Notes: generated from the letters alone by a model not told the origin. A DNA stretch of 64,000 bases from Stichopus chloronotus (GCA_021234535.1 CM037830.1:34383405-34447404), one strand, 5' to 3'; shown: positions 50,701 to 63,485, counted from the stretch's first letter. A program made the numbers and translations.

Positions 50701-53700
50701 TTGAAATAACTATTTTGAAATAATTATTGTAAAGCCTTGCCAAACATACGTCATTATTCTGTGGTTATGCCAGAAAAGCAGAGTTTTTTTTTCTGCTCTT
50801 ACGATGTGCGAGTTAAGGACACATTGTTTTGTCTGTTGCACTTTTCAAACATCTGCTTGCATGTGAAAGGCATGCATAAAGTACACACATGGCATTAAAC
50901 ATATATAATATACTGCAGCAACTGAAAGGTTTGCACAGTTAGTACTGTTTAGTGTGTACTAAAGGAATTCCACTTATATTTTGGAAATTTTGATGTACAT
51001 TGTGCACATGTGCACAATTTAATACATGTGAGAAGAGAATGCTTTAATACTTAACATACAGGTAAGTCATTGAGCAAGCCGATGTGTTAGTATGTAACTT
51101 AGGATGATGTCATGACTTAAAGTATGAGAGTTACTGGCAGAAGAATACCATCATTTGTTTTGAAATGCATACTTGAGGCCAGATTTTCTTTAAGTATTTA
51201 AGCCTTAGCAGAGGAAACATGTTGCTGTACAGGCCATACAGTTAGTTGGTTGTACACAGTTCTATGTACAGTAGGTTCAAGAACTGATAGACTCTCATTA
51301 CCAGCAGACTCCCAACTGGAGTACTCAGGACTGTAGTTTGAAGTCATTTGGTCTTGTGACGAGTCATCTTTTGTCGATGTCTTTATAGTATATATTGTTT
51401 CCTCCGTAAACCACCCTGGGCTGACCATAATATTTGTGGTGTCTTTATTTCTTCAGCTCTCGAACTCTTTTCAATAAATTTGTTTTTTCTATTTTCGATG
51501 GAAAGGTCTGCTTATGTCCTCATTGTATGTCCCTGTAACATGTATGTCCATGCACTTTACATGCAATCAACTGAAATGTGTAACTTCTCTGTACATATTT
51601 TGACAGCGTATAACTTATTGTACTGTGCGCATGCATATTTGTTCGATTGTTAAACTTTCAAGCTTCGCTGATCTGCTCAAAGTTGGTGATGTAAAGTTTA
51701 CTTTCGAAGGGTGCTGCTGCTGGACAAGGGGAAACAAGTGTACTGTAAGTTTGGTAACAGATGTTGTAAATATTCTCTGTGACATAGGAATACTGTGCCT
51801 CACACCATATGATATCTCACTGCATACTCTACATACTACTACATACTACTTAGAACGCCGTAAAACTTCGTCTGACTAATTGGACTTTGGACAGGTTTTC
51901 CTGATAAATGATGTTGGTTTCAAGTTGTTAAACTGTGAGTTCTGCACCAAAGTGTATCATAAATGAATGATGCCACGTAGGCTGGGTCTAATTTTGATGA
52001 TAGTCAAACGCAACATTTACAATACATTCTATGAAGCAATTTAAATGTCCCTAGTGCTGGAGGACTGGAGTCTGCACCTGATCTTGAGTCCAGACTTAAA
52101 TCCACTTTTCTTGGACCCAAACTTGGACTTGAACTCGAGCCCTCTGGACTTTCACTCAAGAATGCTGGACTCAGACTAAGACTTGGACTTGAGCCTTGGC
52201 TTGGACTCTAGATATACCCGTGCTTTGGTGGTATCATTTGAAGCAATGAAGTTTAGCACTCTTGGGAGGTGATGTGTTCAATCCCTTGCCGGGTCACAGT
52301 TAGATGGGTTTTTGTCCAAGAGTAATCTAAGATTTGACCATCTGAACTGACTGTTTGAAGAAAAAGGTACCAAGTTTGATCTGAAATTGTTTTTTAATTC
52401 ACCCAGTGGGAAGTTGTAATATGTACTGTAAGTCAATGGCTTCTTCCACACTTGTGCAGTTGCTTATTGTTGTGAAATTCACTGCCTTTCAAGGCCTGAG
52501 TTGTATTGCATTGTTTATTTTAAATGTTGTATTACAGTGTACCAACATAGCTACACACAGTACTGTAGCCCTGAATAACACAACAAGAGGGGTCATGTGT
52601 GTACTGTGGGGTACATCCTTTATAACGATTCATGTGGTTTGGAGTGATGATTCTGTTAGGGTTTTACTGCTCTGGGCAACTGCACTATTAAGGGAAGCCT
52701 CACAAATCTAAATCAAGATCATCTTGGAACAAGTTGTTGCTACCCATTGTAATACGGGTAGCACTATTGAATGCAGTGTGTGTGAGCAGATACTGCAACA
52801 GTGTGGTTCATTCAACAGAATTGTAAGGGTAGAAGAAGAGGGCAAAATAGTGTATTGTAGACATTACACCCAAGAGGGGAATGTTGAACTTTTGCAGCAT
52901 TGCTGCCTTAGCTTAGTCTGTAAAGACGGGATTACAGCATCTTTGAACAACTGATGGTGGCTGAGATGGAGAAGCTGAGTGGGCAGAGTAGGACATGGAA
53001 AGAAATTCTAAGAATTGACACTCAGTTAGTTAATCTTCCCTGCCCCAAGTTCTAGTTGCAAAGGGAAACTCGATGGCCAAGAGAGAGGGACGGACCAACT
53101 TGCCAGAATAGCATCGCATGCACTGATTAGACAAAGGTTGAGAACATGAATACAGAAGTCATTTATCTTCTTGAAAAAGCCTCTCATATTGCAACATAAT
53201 CCTATGTGTAAATCATTACACCAGTCCCCCTAGTCATACTTATCCTCCTTTTTTTGCCTCATATGCTGCTCCTCTCAAAAAAAAAAAAAAAAAATAACTA
53301 TAGGTTGCCAGTTCTTCATATTACTGTAATTAAAACTTTGAAAAGTGCAACTCCTCAGAAAGTGAATTTGTCATTTGTTGAGATCATACATATTCATGCC
53401 AATAATGATCTGCATAATATAAATTTTTTCATTTGGAGGTGAGTGGTCTGAATATTTCTATTGTGTTTAAATTTTGCTTTAAACTACAGTATAAACTTGC
53501 CAACAGCTTTCGGGGTACTGTCACAGTCTGATTGTATTACTACACTATTGATGGTGCTGCTTTAATGATGTACTTAACAGTATGATACTGTAACCGTGTA
53601 ATGAAGGATTTTGTTTCAAATTACTGATGAAAATATACAAAGTGAAACATGAGTGATGAATTTTTATTTTAATATGTTCTGATCATTAAGTTGTAATTGC

Positions 53701-56700
53701 TGCCTTCTGGTTACTGTAAAATATCCTTCAGATAAATTGTAATTTTGCCAAGGTACTGTACTGCAGTTTGTGTTGAATGCATTGATAAACAATCAGCACT
53801 TTTATTTCAGGTTTTTGTCAGCTGTATGTGTAGTACTTTTTTGACTTTCGACACTGTATGTAAGGGCCTACAGTACTTTAGACTGGAAGGCACAGTGATA
53901 TCTACAATAACATTTCACAAAGAGTTTTCTCCAAGTAGCTGCAGTGGGGACAAACCACGTACATGTAGTCAAATTACTGTTAGCTTGGTCACCTTCTCAT
54001 GGATAATGTGTCATAAAAAAAAGTTAAAAGTCAAAGTCATGGTTGACAGCATTTGTGCATTATTTATGATCTAACCCCCAGGTTGTTGATTAAACTCTGT
54101 CAATCAATCACATCAAAAATACCCTTACGTGCACAGTAGGTTTTTGCATTTCAGCTACAGGTGTCAAAAAATTAAACTTTTTAGAGATCAGCACTAGACT
54201 GGACTCTTCTACTGTAATTAGCTATCCAATTGACAAGAAAATGAAAGCCTACTTGGTACTGTATTTCAGATAATGCTGTGACAGAACTGACATACAGGCA
54301 GGTAGCCACAGGGGGGCAAAACTTTTCCAAGAATTGTCAAAGAAAGGTCCTGCTTTTTTGGAATACAAATGCAGAGAGAAAAGATGGAAATCTTACACTA
54401 TTTTGCATCTAGACCCCTTGAAAAAAAAAAAGGCGAAAAATTTTCAAAGGATTAGACCCTTTAGACCCCTCCTCTTGGCCGGCAAAACTCCAACATTGAT
54501 GTGCCCCCCCAAAAAAAATTTGTCCGTCTGGCTGCTTGCCCGGTGACACATTGTCAAGCCATCTGATTGCGAGGGCAGTCAGTAGTGAACCTTGCTTTTC
54601 TGGTTCACTGTTTCTATGTTGTGTCAAGAGAACCTACAGTAGATGAAAATTGCCTGACAAGGTACCAGAGGTGTTTTGGTTGTTAATGAACAGACTGCCA
54701 ATCAGAAATACCTGATTGAAATCCAAGGCATGACAAAGTCCTGCGGGAGGGAAAGGTGACTACCTCTGCTGATGGAGAAATGGCGATGGACTCAAGGTGT
54801 TCTGAAGTTTGTAACTGGTGGTAGATTCATTTTCTTCTGTCCTCATTTCTCCAGCTACCACTTACTTCCACATCAAACATTCCACTTTCAACATCAGATC
54901 CTACCAATAAATGTTGTGGTTGTAACTTTCGTAGTAGGTTTGTCCAGTAAGAACTGTAAGTTGATGATACTCAGTGATTATGTCAGAATCTTCTGGATGG
55001 TGTCTTGCAATGTTTGTTCAAAATGTAGTTTGATGTAAATCTGATGTTGCCATATTTTTTCATTAAAGTTGGATATTTGGCTATTTAGCTACTCACCCAG
55101 TTAAGTTCTTCTATCTGCCTTGTTAGGTACAGTACTGCACTTTCTATTTTACTGTAAATTGTTATACTAAAAGCCACCAGCTCTTTATACTACTGTACAA
55201 GTTTAGATAAATATTTGGAAGTGGAGGATCAAATTATAAGAAGAAAGGAGGCCATGTACGATACAGGGCACTGTGTCATTTACAGACACTGTATTTAGTG
55301 GACTGAATACTGCAGTTGGTGCAAAAGGAAATTTAAATCAAACAGTGGAGAGTTATTAGAAGGGTGACCAGCTGCATACATGACTAATGCACTAAGCATC
55401 TACTCTCTTTCAATGAAGAAGTGTATCTGAGTCTGCAATGACATGCAGAGTTGTACAGTACAATACTCTCTCTCTTTTGTGTTGCCAGTTATTATAGTTA
55501 CCCATCAAAAGTTTTTAAACCACATCTCTTGGATACACTGTACGTACATTTGCTATAGTAGCATCCTGTTGCAGAACAAGTCGAAGAGAAAATTTTCTCA
55601 TTTTCCAGCAAACAGTTCGGTTGTGGCTTAATCACTTTCTTTGTCAACGATTGAATCGTTGAGTTTACTGTAGTAGCAGTGAAAAATCTTATTTTCACTG
55701 CATTATTTTTCTCTTGTTATTAGTACGACTCTTAAAGCCTCACAACACAACTGCTCAATGGTCAAAACAGGCATTCTTGAATGTTTTTACTGGTAGATAA
55801 AGCTTCCTCTTTGAGTTTCAGACCACATATCCTTTAAAGTTGAGTCCTGAATTTCACACTTGCCAGACTTCTGCAGTAAAAATATTGGACATTTTTTTTT
55901 ACTACTGTATAGACTTCAAATGTGGAAAAAAAACAAGGATGAATACTACAGTACCCGGTTTTTGATAAACCAGTTTTGGCCAGAAGGTATAAAATTACAA
56001 CTTGCAACCATTTGTGGTATTAATTATATGCATCAGTCAGGCCTACTGCACATACAGTAGTAAATGTTACATTCATTGAGCTAGAAATTCGAAGTTCTTC
56101 ATTCTCTAAATTCTTGATGAAGATGTGCCTTTAAGGGCTGCTGTAGCTTCACTGGATCGTGACACGGTGGAAGATGTCTTAATACGCACATGCACGGCGT
56201 GTATGTTGTGTCGTGGGACAGGTCAATGACTGCACAAAATAATACCGAAGGATACCATTAAAAGACAGATCTTGGTACCTCGAAGGAACTTTATTACAAT
56301 GTATATATACAGATGCACAGCCAAGCTCTCTGTCATGTGCTGATATCATTGCTACCATAAAAATATTTCATGGAAGGAATGTCTACCATGTATTTTTAGA
56401 AAGGCAGAGATCTTTGAAGCCTGTTTCGCATTTCACCGCCTCTCAGCGATAAAGAGAGAAGAGTGCGCTTTACCCACTGATTAGAATGTTTACTATGCTT
56501 TGATGCAGATGGTGCGAGTTGATGTGCTTCATTCTCCGTGTGTACATACAGTGCACAGGTACATTGTATTCATGTACCATACAGTACACCTCTTTGACCT
56601 GTCATAATGAAAGTTTTGTGGTGAGCACATACAGTACTTAGTGATTAAAAAAGTTTAAACATGTCATATGAGAAGAACTTCCTTGTATGCACACATTTAG

Positions 56701-59700
56701 GAATTGTTTTTCATTGTATATATTTTGTCATCTGATAACAATAAACGTACATTCGATCTTTGTTATTGCCTTTTTCAAAAACAGAAAATGGATATGATTT
56801 CTACAGTCATGGTGCTGGTAGTGTTAATTCATCTGTCCTTTCCTTGCTGTGTTTTTCTTCCATATACCTTTTATTCCTTTCCTTCCTCAGTCCATCTGCA
56901 TCAGTCATGACTGATGTAACTGCCTCTTGTTCCTCTCATCTCTCACAGAATTCAATGTAAATTCAGTTTAGCATCACATCTATTCCTTGGATGTCATATT
57001 ATCCCTGTCTACTTCTTGTCTTCCTTTGGGCCTCGTGTTAGGGATGCTTTTCGATCATTTTTCCATATTGCTGATTTAAAAAAGTTGCACCATTTTCATT
57101 TTACCTCCCTCCTACCAAGACCACATATTGCTCCCTCAGTTTCTCAGTGTGATTCTTTTTTCCCATGTAATTTATTCATGAACCATCAGTCATATTATTT
57201 GCTGATATGTGTTATATTTTGATAACATACATGTATCAGCACAGGTCTGCATTTTAATTTTGACATGGGTGAATTTTGCTTCTGATATCATACACGTACA
57301 GTATACTGAAATGAACAGTAGTAGTACAGAAAAAAAAAATAAACTACAGTATTTTAAAGCTGTTTCTCAATTTACTGTCACACTGCCCAAAGATGGAGTT
57401 GTTCAAGATTGTCTACTCCACCAGCGAAAACAACTTCACTACTGAATTTATCACTTGCCTGATGGTCAATTAAACACCCTAAATTAGATGAATGTATAGT
57501 CTCTTCACAACTGTTTCAAGTCAATTTTATTTTGTATGATATTTTCTCTTGTGTCAGTCCAAAGTCTTCTCTCCGAGTTTTTTTTTTTTTCCGGGAGATG
57601 ACACCCCGTATATTATCTCCTTGTTTAGTGTATACCCTTGAAATCTCCCAAGAATATGGCTGAGCTTAGCAGTAATGAATTATTATTCTTTTTTTTGTAT
57701 GCAATTGGAATGGAAGAATAAAACAGGAATATTTGTCACAAATGTCTAATCTGTCATGATAGGATTCTACCAAAGCTGCTAGAAGAAGTCTCCCCTTGTA
57801 AGTCATCCATTCAAGCCGAAACAATATTTCTTAGTCCTATGAGGAATTGTACAGTTGTCAGGTTGATACTTGTGAGTCTTAAAGAGGATACTGTACATAC
57901 TGCATATACATAAACATGGCATCCTGAAAGGCAGTTGCCATGGCAACCAACTCCATCATGGACCTTCCACATAATAAAATCCCTAATGGACAAGAAAAGT
58001 AGGAAAAAATGTTTGTACTGTATTCAGATTTTTGTGTAGACCTGGTGTGAAGCACATGTTCATGAAAAATCAGATTCAAATCACAATTTTTGCTTCCTTT
58101 GAGAATTTTCCACCAAAAATTATGTATAGTGTGTTAAAGTGATTGCGTGTGTACTGAAAAAACCAAAAAGATTAGATTTTGTTTGATCTTAACTTTTTCT
58201 TTATTTTTAAATGTACTTGCGAGGTTGCACATGAACGGACTATGTCTTTCAATGAAGGAAAATGACAGTACTACTTCGAAAAGCAGCGTGATTGGCATGA
58301 AAACAGTAAAAAACAGAAACCATATTTGAAAATTAACGGTTGTTACTATAACCGCCTACATAATGAATATGCAACAGTGCAGGTCTCACTAGTGTATCAT
58401 AAAACATACTACTCAAGTCGTCGCTCCTTGGTAGGTATCGGTAATTGTAGCATTTGGTGAAAGGAAACACTGTATTTACAAGAAACCTACGAATTGAACA
58501 CAACCTTGCCTGCGGCGTCAGTGATCCTGAGTTGTAATTGAATATTTAATACTATTATACTTCCCATTGGCCTGTTCAAAGAAGCACACCGTTGATTTGA
58601 ATGAAAACTGTCAACCACTACATTATCGTATTCTACACTTTTTGTCGTTTATGTTAGAAGAATTTGAAATCATATGGCAAAATTAACCAACTGAAACCTA
58701 TGTATTTTCCCAGATTGTCTGAATGGTGTAATTAAAAGCCTTACCAAACTTTTGGAGATTAAATTTCAATGTTTTTACTTTTTGCCTACGCACGCAATCA
58801 CTTTAACTGTTGAGAACAGTTTTTCAGGTGGAAATGAATTTGAGGGTTAAATTCTTCCTCATATTATATCTCCAAAACTTCACGAATGTAGCAAATAATT
58901 TTTGAAAGATTTACCATGCAAGAGTTCACTTCGTATACCACAGTGTAATTGTACTGTAGTGCTGTGAGTTTTTTTTACTGTAGAGAACCATTTCTTTATC
59001 TTGAAGATCCTACTGCATGCACTACGTGAACCAACTCACACTCTGGCTGTTAAAGGGAAATAAAGCATTTGTTTTACAGAAAAGGATCTTATCTTCAAAA
59101 CCATATTTTGTGGACACAGAATAATAGATGATTCAAAGTGAGGAAGTATCATGGCTTTCTTTTCTGCACATATCTCGTAACTGGTCTCGTGTAAAAAGTT
59201 TTCAGAAAATGAAGAAATTTACAGATGTTTATCGATGAGGCTGAATGGTTTAATAATGAAGATGATTTCGATTAGTAAAGAAGGTGTTTTTGTTTATGCC
59301 ATGTTGGCGCATTTGAAATGTCTGTACAGTATAAATTAGATTATTATGACTACTGTGTGAGACAACTGAATGTACTGTAGCCTGTCCTCTCCAAAACAGA
59401 GAATCAATCTCCAGTAAACAGAATCATGAGGTTTTATTGCCACGACGACGACTGTCAGCACGTTTTGCCGGTAGCACAGTAACTGCACCTTGACTCCTGT
59501 TTTTCCCCTGTATCTAGTTGGCAAGTTTATTTAATATCCCCTGACCGGACTCCAATGCTTCACATCAAATAAATTACAATGATTTATATATGCTGTTGAC
59601 AAAGCTAAACTCATAGCTTGTTATCCTATTAGCCCTGCAGCATTTTTCCATCATGTTGACATCTTCATTGTCTGACATTCAGAGGCAGACCAGTGCATTT

Positions 59701-62700
59701 CTCCACTCTGTTCTGCTGTTCTCTGTTGTTTGTTTTTTTTTGGGGGGGGAAGGCTGAGTTTTCCTCTTACCAGTCTGTAGCAAACTGTGATCCCCACATC
59801 CTCTTCCACGACCGTTCTGTTCGTCCGTCCGTCCATCCGTTAGGAAAGTGAAAGATATTAACGCATGCTGATTTCGAAAGGTCCTCATTAAGTTGGGAAA
59901 GAATTTTGAAGGAATCTCAATCATTCAGAGGAGAGAAGGCAGACAGTGAGTCGAATTTCATTCGCCGTCCCTTTCACGTGCCCCCATTCGATCGCCGACC
60001 AATCAGAGCGCGGCACTCCTCCAAACGCTCGTGGGTATGCAGGGAAGCAGGGAGCACAGGTTCCGCCGTAGTCATGTTGATAATTCGCCAGTAATTAGGA
60101 CATAAAGCTTTAGTTTGAAAGATGCAGATGAACATCAGAAATCGGGTCAAGTGAGAAAGAAGCCTCTGCTGCTCTTATGAAACTGTGTCCATTTGTCAGA
60201 TAGGGTAGGTACACTGTGCCTGAGGTCTCAAAGCTTTTAGTTGCAGAAGACATTGTTTACCATTTGAGTTTGACTATGTAAACGTCTCCCTACGTAAACA
60301 CTGAAAAAGCTTAGCTGGAGTCCACAAGCTACCTACCGGAAGCTGTTCCCTCACATTTTCGGAGTATGCTCGCGGTTGTCAAAGCGCGATCCGCGAAGGT
60401 CATGTTTGGAATAATAACTCAGTGGAGATGTTTAATATCAAGACATCATGTATGCTACTAGGGACAACATTAATCTGTCATGGTCTCCATTGCCATTCCT
60501 ATGTGCCTGTCGATAACGCTTTCTCATTACTGCGGAGGCTACTGGGCACTGAATGTCAAAGGTGGAACAGTGCATTTTTGGAAGTGATATCCTCTCAACG
60601 GTGCAATTATACGGCCTCTGAAGATGAAAAGAAAGAAAAAAAAATTAGAATGTCAGGTCTGGATTCCATATTGGCTGATTGCAAAGTAATATCAACAACC
60701 TTGCATACTCAAAAAGTACTGTGGCATTAAGAGCAACTTTATAGGGTTCTTTTTTTTGTAATTTTTCATAAACCAGTCAGATTGTTATCTTGAACTTCAC
60801 TGCTCATACTGTCTGGATCTTACAACTGTACTGCTAGATAAAAGTCATTTTAAGTTGTCTGCTATGGATGCAGTGCTTCCCTCAGTCAGTGATATGCAGT
60901 ATCTCTCTGATTTTCTGAGGCACAGTGGTCTGCAAACATAACAAAACATTTTCTTCATTGTATTTGATGGTACTAAAAAAATGTGTATGTGGTGGCATCT
61001 GCAAGGGAAGGGGGGGGGGGGTGAAGGACCAATAGGGCTATGGCTCCACCCAAAGTTGGACCTAAAAAATGTTCATCTAGACTTTTCACCAAGGATAACT
61101 AAAACATTTAGAAGAAAATTACCTTCATAATTGTACACTTTCCTAGCATCAAATCCCATTTGAGGACATTTAGTTTTTACAGAGGTGAGAGACACTCCCC
61201 CCCCTTACAGTAGATCCCTCAACCATATCACAGTAGTACCAGTTTGGCCCCTCCCCCCACCTTCCTCCCAACAGAGGACTTCCAATCTGCAAGTCCATTT
61301 AAGTAATGTGACATCATGCCTTCTTTGGTAATTGCTTGTGGTACTCTCAGAGTAATCCCCAGCCCAGTTTGAGTGCCTACTTATTTGGACTGGCAAATGT
61401 GCCTCACCCTACCCCCTGTGTAGTCTGCCTCATTTTTTAGCCATTGATTTTTTTCATTTCCCAAACTTCGTGATATTTTGATTTGTTGGGAGTTAAAGCA
61501 CTGTCCATCAATGATTAAATTGTTCATTAATGTAACTCATGTACACTGTCATCATGTCAGAAAAGTTGCTCAAAATCAGATTTGTATGATGGTTTACAGC
61601 ATAGTTCCTGGTCAAGTGGCATATTGTATGTTGTGATTTAGGCCTTGTGCCGGTCGACATGACCTAGTGGTGGTTAGGCCTGACTGTGGTGACAACAGCC
61701 CTGGGTACTGCATTATCCATGGTTACAAGTTAAGCAGTTGATGTTTGTATTGGGTTAAAGATAAGTCTGTGAAATGTTTGCCTTGTTTCGTTAACTTTCT
61801 TTCTGGAAACTGTGCATATTACTCAGAATAATATGTAGTATCAACATGCCTTCAGTTTTTCTCCTGAATGGATGACTGGCCCTTACAACCAGCCTTAGGG
61901 TAATTACCGTATTCGATTTAACCTCACAATTGCACTCTTAAATGCAATCTACTGTACAGGTATCTGTTAGAAGAAAATGATACCGTAGTCATGGAAATAA
62001 TGAAGTCCAGACTCAGCTAAATGGGTCTACTAACTTAGTTGGACCCTTGAATCTGCAGTGCAATTTATAGCCTGGTTATCCCTGCCTATTAACAAACTGC
62101 ATGCATAGCAAGCTCATGTAAACCTTGCCACATTGTAGCCCAGCTCTACAGTCATTAGCTCTCACAAAGCTTTCATGTCACTTACATAGTAGACCGCACT
62201 TATTGAGCTTACACATACTGTATCAGTCTTCTTTGGTCCCTTTTTCACAAAGTGACAAGATTAATCTTTCAAAGATGTATGCAATGAACTTGAAAGTTGC
62301 CAGTATTTCAGTGGTCCTATTGTAATTAGAGTCTGTATCCTTTGCTGTATTTTCTTAAAGATCAGTGTATAGTAATTTTAATTTCATTTCATTTTTTAAT
62401 GTAAAAAAGGAGGAGAGAAGAGAGGGGGGTAATCCAGAAGTGTTCACAGTCTTGGGGTATTTTCAAGTCACTGATTATCTGTTATTCTGAAAAATGAATG
62501 TAAAACTGCGAAATCCGTTGCAGGTGTTTCTTTTCATCTTGTCCCATTCGTGATCATGTTAACTGCGACATGTCAATTTGTGATTCAAGTCACCTCAAGC
62601 ATGAAAATGCAAACGCAAAACATCTACAGAAAGATTTAGATTTAACTAGTGCTCGGGAAACAAGGCCCCCATCAGCCCATGCTAACTTGTACGAGAACTT

Positions 62701-63485
62701 TGAACCTCAGGCAAACAATTGTACGCAACAAAAACATTTTCAAAGCCTAACAATGTTTGCAAAAATCTGGAAGTTTGCCTCTATAGCATACTTGAAACAG
62801 TACTTGTCGAAATGTGAAATCTTGAAACGGAATTTTGTGAAGTGCAAAGTCTGTGACACTATGATAGCATAGGAGAAGAAGAAATTGTACACTGACCACT
62901 GTGCATAGTACTCAAATTTCCTACGGATGCAATGGACAGTCAAACAGGAATTGTCCGGACCGGATGCCCAGAAAGTGAGGTGTGAGAAACAAAATAGATC
63001 AATGGCCTCTGTGTTTGATTGATTTTGTGAGTGCTCAGGAGCAAGCCAAGCGTATGTTACCAATGCATGCGTACGTCGCTAATCCCAGCGTAGGTTACCG
63101 ATCCAATTGTGATTTAAACCCCAGAAGAATAGTCGTCACAATTCGAAACAACCAGAGGTACTGTATCAATATTACAGATGGCCCTCTGTGTCTTCACCTG
63201 TGTCTTTGTTTTGCATCCCTGCCGTGTTTTGTGGGCACAGAATGATGGAGTGTAAAATGCATTCAAATCCCTTCCCACATCATCTTAGTCATACTTGGAA
63301 GGTAAATTGTTCAATAGGGAACCTGGCATAGTTTAAGAGCAAGAAGAAGTGGAATTATTTTCAATTATAGTTGAAAAGATCTCATCCCTTGTTGTTTCTA
63401 TCCTTTTGCCTGTCTGCAGGGAGAGGTAGAACACGACATTCCACGTCTCCACGTCGACCTGCCGATGATTATGTGCCAAATCTGA
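47601..63485 (+). CDS. TUSC2: TUSC2/FUS1 orthologue, complete, three coding exons
   Basis: The joined coding sequence is 47601-47752, 50502-50619 and 63420-63485, which is 336 nt for 111 residues plus a stop. Human TUSC2 is 110 residues. Residues 2-6 (GAKAS after the initiator Met) fit an N-myristoylation signal, as in the family. Residues 52-66 (SMYFDEDGHLAHEFY) are the family's conserved acidic core, sometimes described as EF-hand-like. Residues 80-90 (MKRVHHNLTPQ) and 97-105 (IPRLHVDLP) match the conserved basic segment and C-terminal motif. Residues 1-45 are poorly conserved in the family. Known vertebrate TUSC2 is a small, largely mitochondrial, myristoylated protein linked to calcium handling, growth suppression and immune cell function; the same role here is inferred. 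The start has AAA before and G after the ATG, a good initiation context. Both junctions are GT-AG and preserve the frame (one split Gly codon, one phase-0 junction). Confidence 0.95.
47753..50501 (+). other. TUSC2 intron 1 (2.75 kb)
   Basis: It is a GT...TTATTTAG intron. It is strongly CpG-poor: I counted 5 CpG in 48361-48960. Near its 3' end lie a 12-bp repeat (TCTGACATGGGG, 49840-49873) and two clusters of AGGTCA half-sites: a DR1 at 49934-49946 and a triple DR1 at 50042-50061. Otherwise nothing was recognised. Confidence 0.85.
50502..50619 (+). CDS. TUSC2: TUSC2 coding exon 2
   Basis: It carries the last base of the Gly51 codon and residues 52-90, including the conserved DEDGHLAHEFY core. 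The acceptor is TATTTATTTAG|GTCAATG and the donor CCTCAG|GTAAGT, a near-consensus site. Retention of the following intron would add about 30 unrelated residues before a stop at 50707. Confidence 0.96.
52071..52209 (+). repeat. Degenerate GGACTTGGACTTGAG minisatellite
   Basis: The words TTGGACTTGA, TTGGACCC, CTGGACTC and CTTGGACTCT recur at short irregular intervals over about 140 bp within TUSC2 intron 2. Confidence 0.75.
52215..52340 (+). mobile_element. SINE-like fragment with a B-box-like word
   Basis: The stretch TTAGCACTCTTGGGAGGTGATGTGTTCAATCCC followed by TTGCCGGGTCACA resembles the 3' half of a tRNA-derived SINE head (anticodon arm, then a B-box GTTCAATCC near 52277-52285). The A-box side is eroded. 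Confidence 0.4.
58137..58803 (+). mobile_element. MITE family A, copy 3 (667 bp, best ends)
   Basis: The left end AAGTGATTGCGTGTGTA and right end TACGCACGCAATCACTT are inverted repeats with one mismatch. They are flanked on both sides by TA (58135-58136 and 58804-58805), and the pairing extends a further two bases into the flanks. The interior matches copies 1 and 2. It sits in TUSC2 intron 2 in the sense orientation. No open frame of note is present. Confidence 0.82.
59930..60110. promoter_or_regulatory. CpG-retaining patch with a CCAAT box and E-box inside TUSC2 intron 2
   Basis: A GACCAATCAG word at 59997-60006 matches the NF-Y consensus, and TCACGTGCC near 59974-59982 is an E-box. Together with many CpGs this stands out from the CpG-poor intron around it. 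It could be an internal promoter or enhancer, on either strand. A smaller CpG-rich patch follows at about 60358-60400. Confidence 0.3.
61655..61740 (+). mobile_element. Possible tRNA-like SINE head
   Basis: CGACATGACCTAGTGGTGGTTAGGCC resembles an A-box region of a tRNA-derived head (TGACCTAGTGG). The downstream B-box is degenerate (GGGTACTGCATTATCC). This is a weak call. Confidence 0.3.
63420..63485 (+). CDS. TUSC2: TUSC2 coding exon 3 (terminal)
   Basis: It follows the acceptor CCTTTTGCCTGTCTGCAG| and codes GEVEHDIPRLHVDLP and six more residues, then TGA at 63483-63485. The PRLHVDLP motif corresponds to the conserved C-terminal motif of TUSC2, and the end position matches the family's length. 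The phase agrees with exon 2. Only 66 coding bases, 12.8 kb from the previous exon, make it easy to miss. Confidence 0.92.
   Translation, partial: GEVEHDIPRLHVDLPMIMCQI

Larger units (their letters stand above)
50620..63419 (+). other. TUSC2 intron 2 (12.8 kb)
   Basis: It is a GTAAGT...TGTCTGCAG intron, CpG-poor for most of its length and rich in TACTGTA/TACAGTA words. It contains a GGACTTGGACT minisatellite, SINE-like fragments, a MITE copy, a C-rich run and a CpG-retaining patch with a CCAAT box, each listed separately. Open frames such as 52724-52954, 60422-60730, 62570-62872 and 62982-63245 have no recognised domain and are not called as genes. Confidence 0.85.

Noticed and set aside
53255..53442. 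Possible exon between CCTCAG and GAG|GTGAGT in TUSC2 intron 2
   Set aside because: The reading has no recognised domain and is not needed, since exon 2 joins exon 3 in frame.
62570..63245. Frames of 100 and 87 residues in TUSC2 intron 2
   Set aside because: No recognised domain was seen, and they overlap a minus-strand frame of similar length. Chance is likelier.
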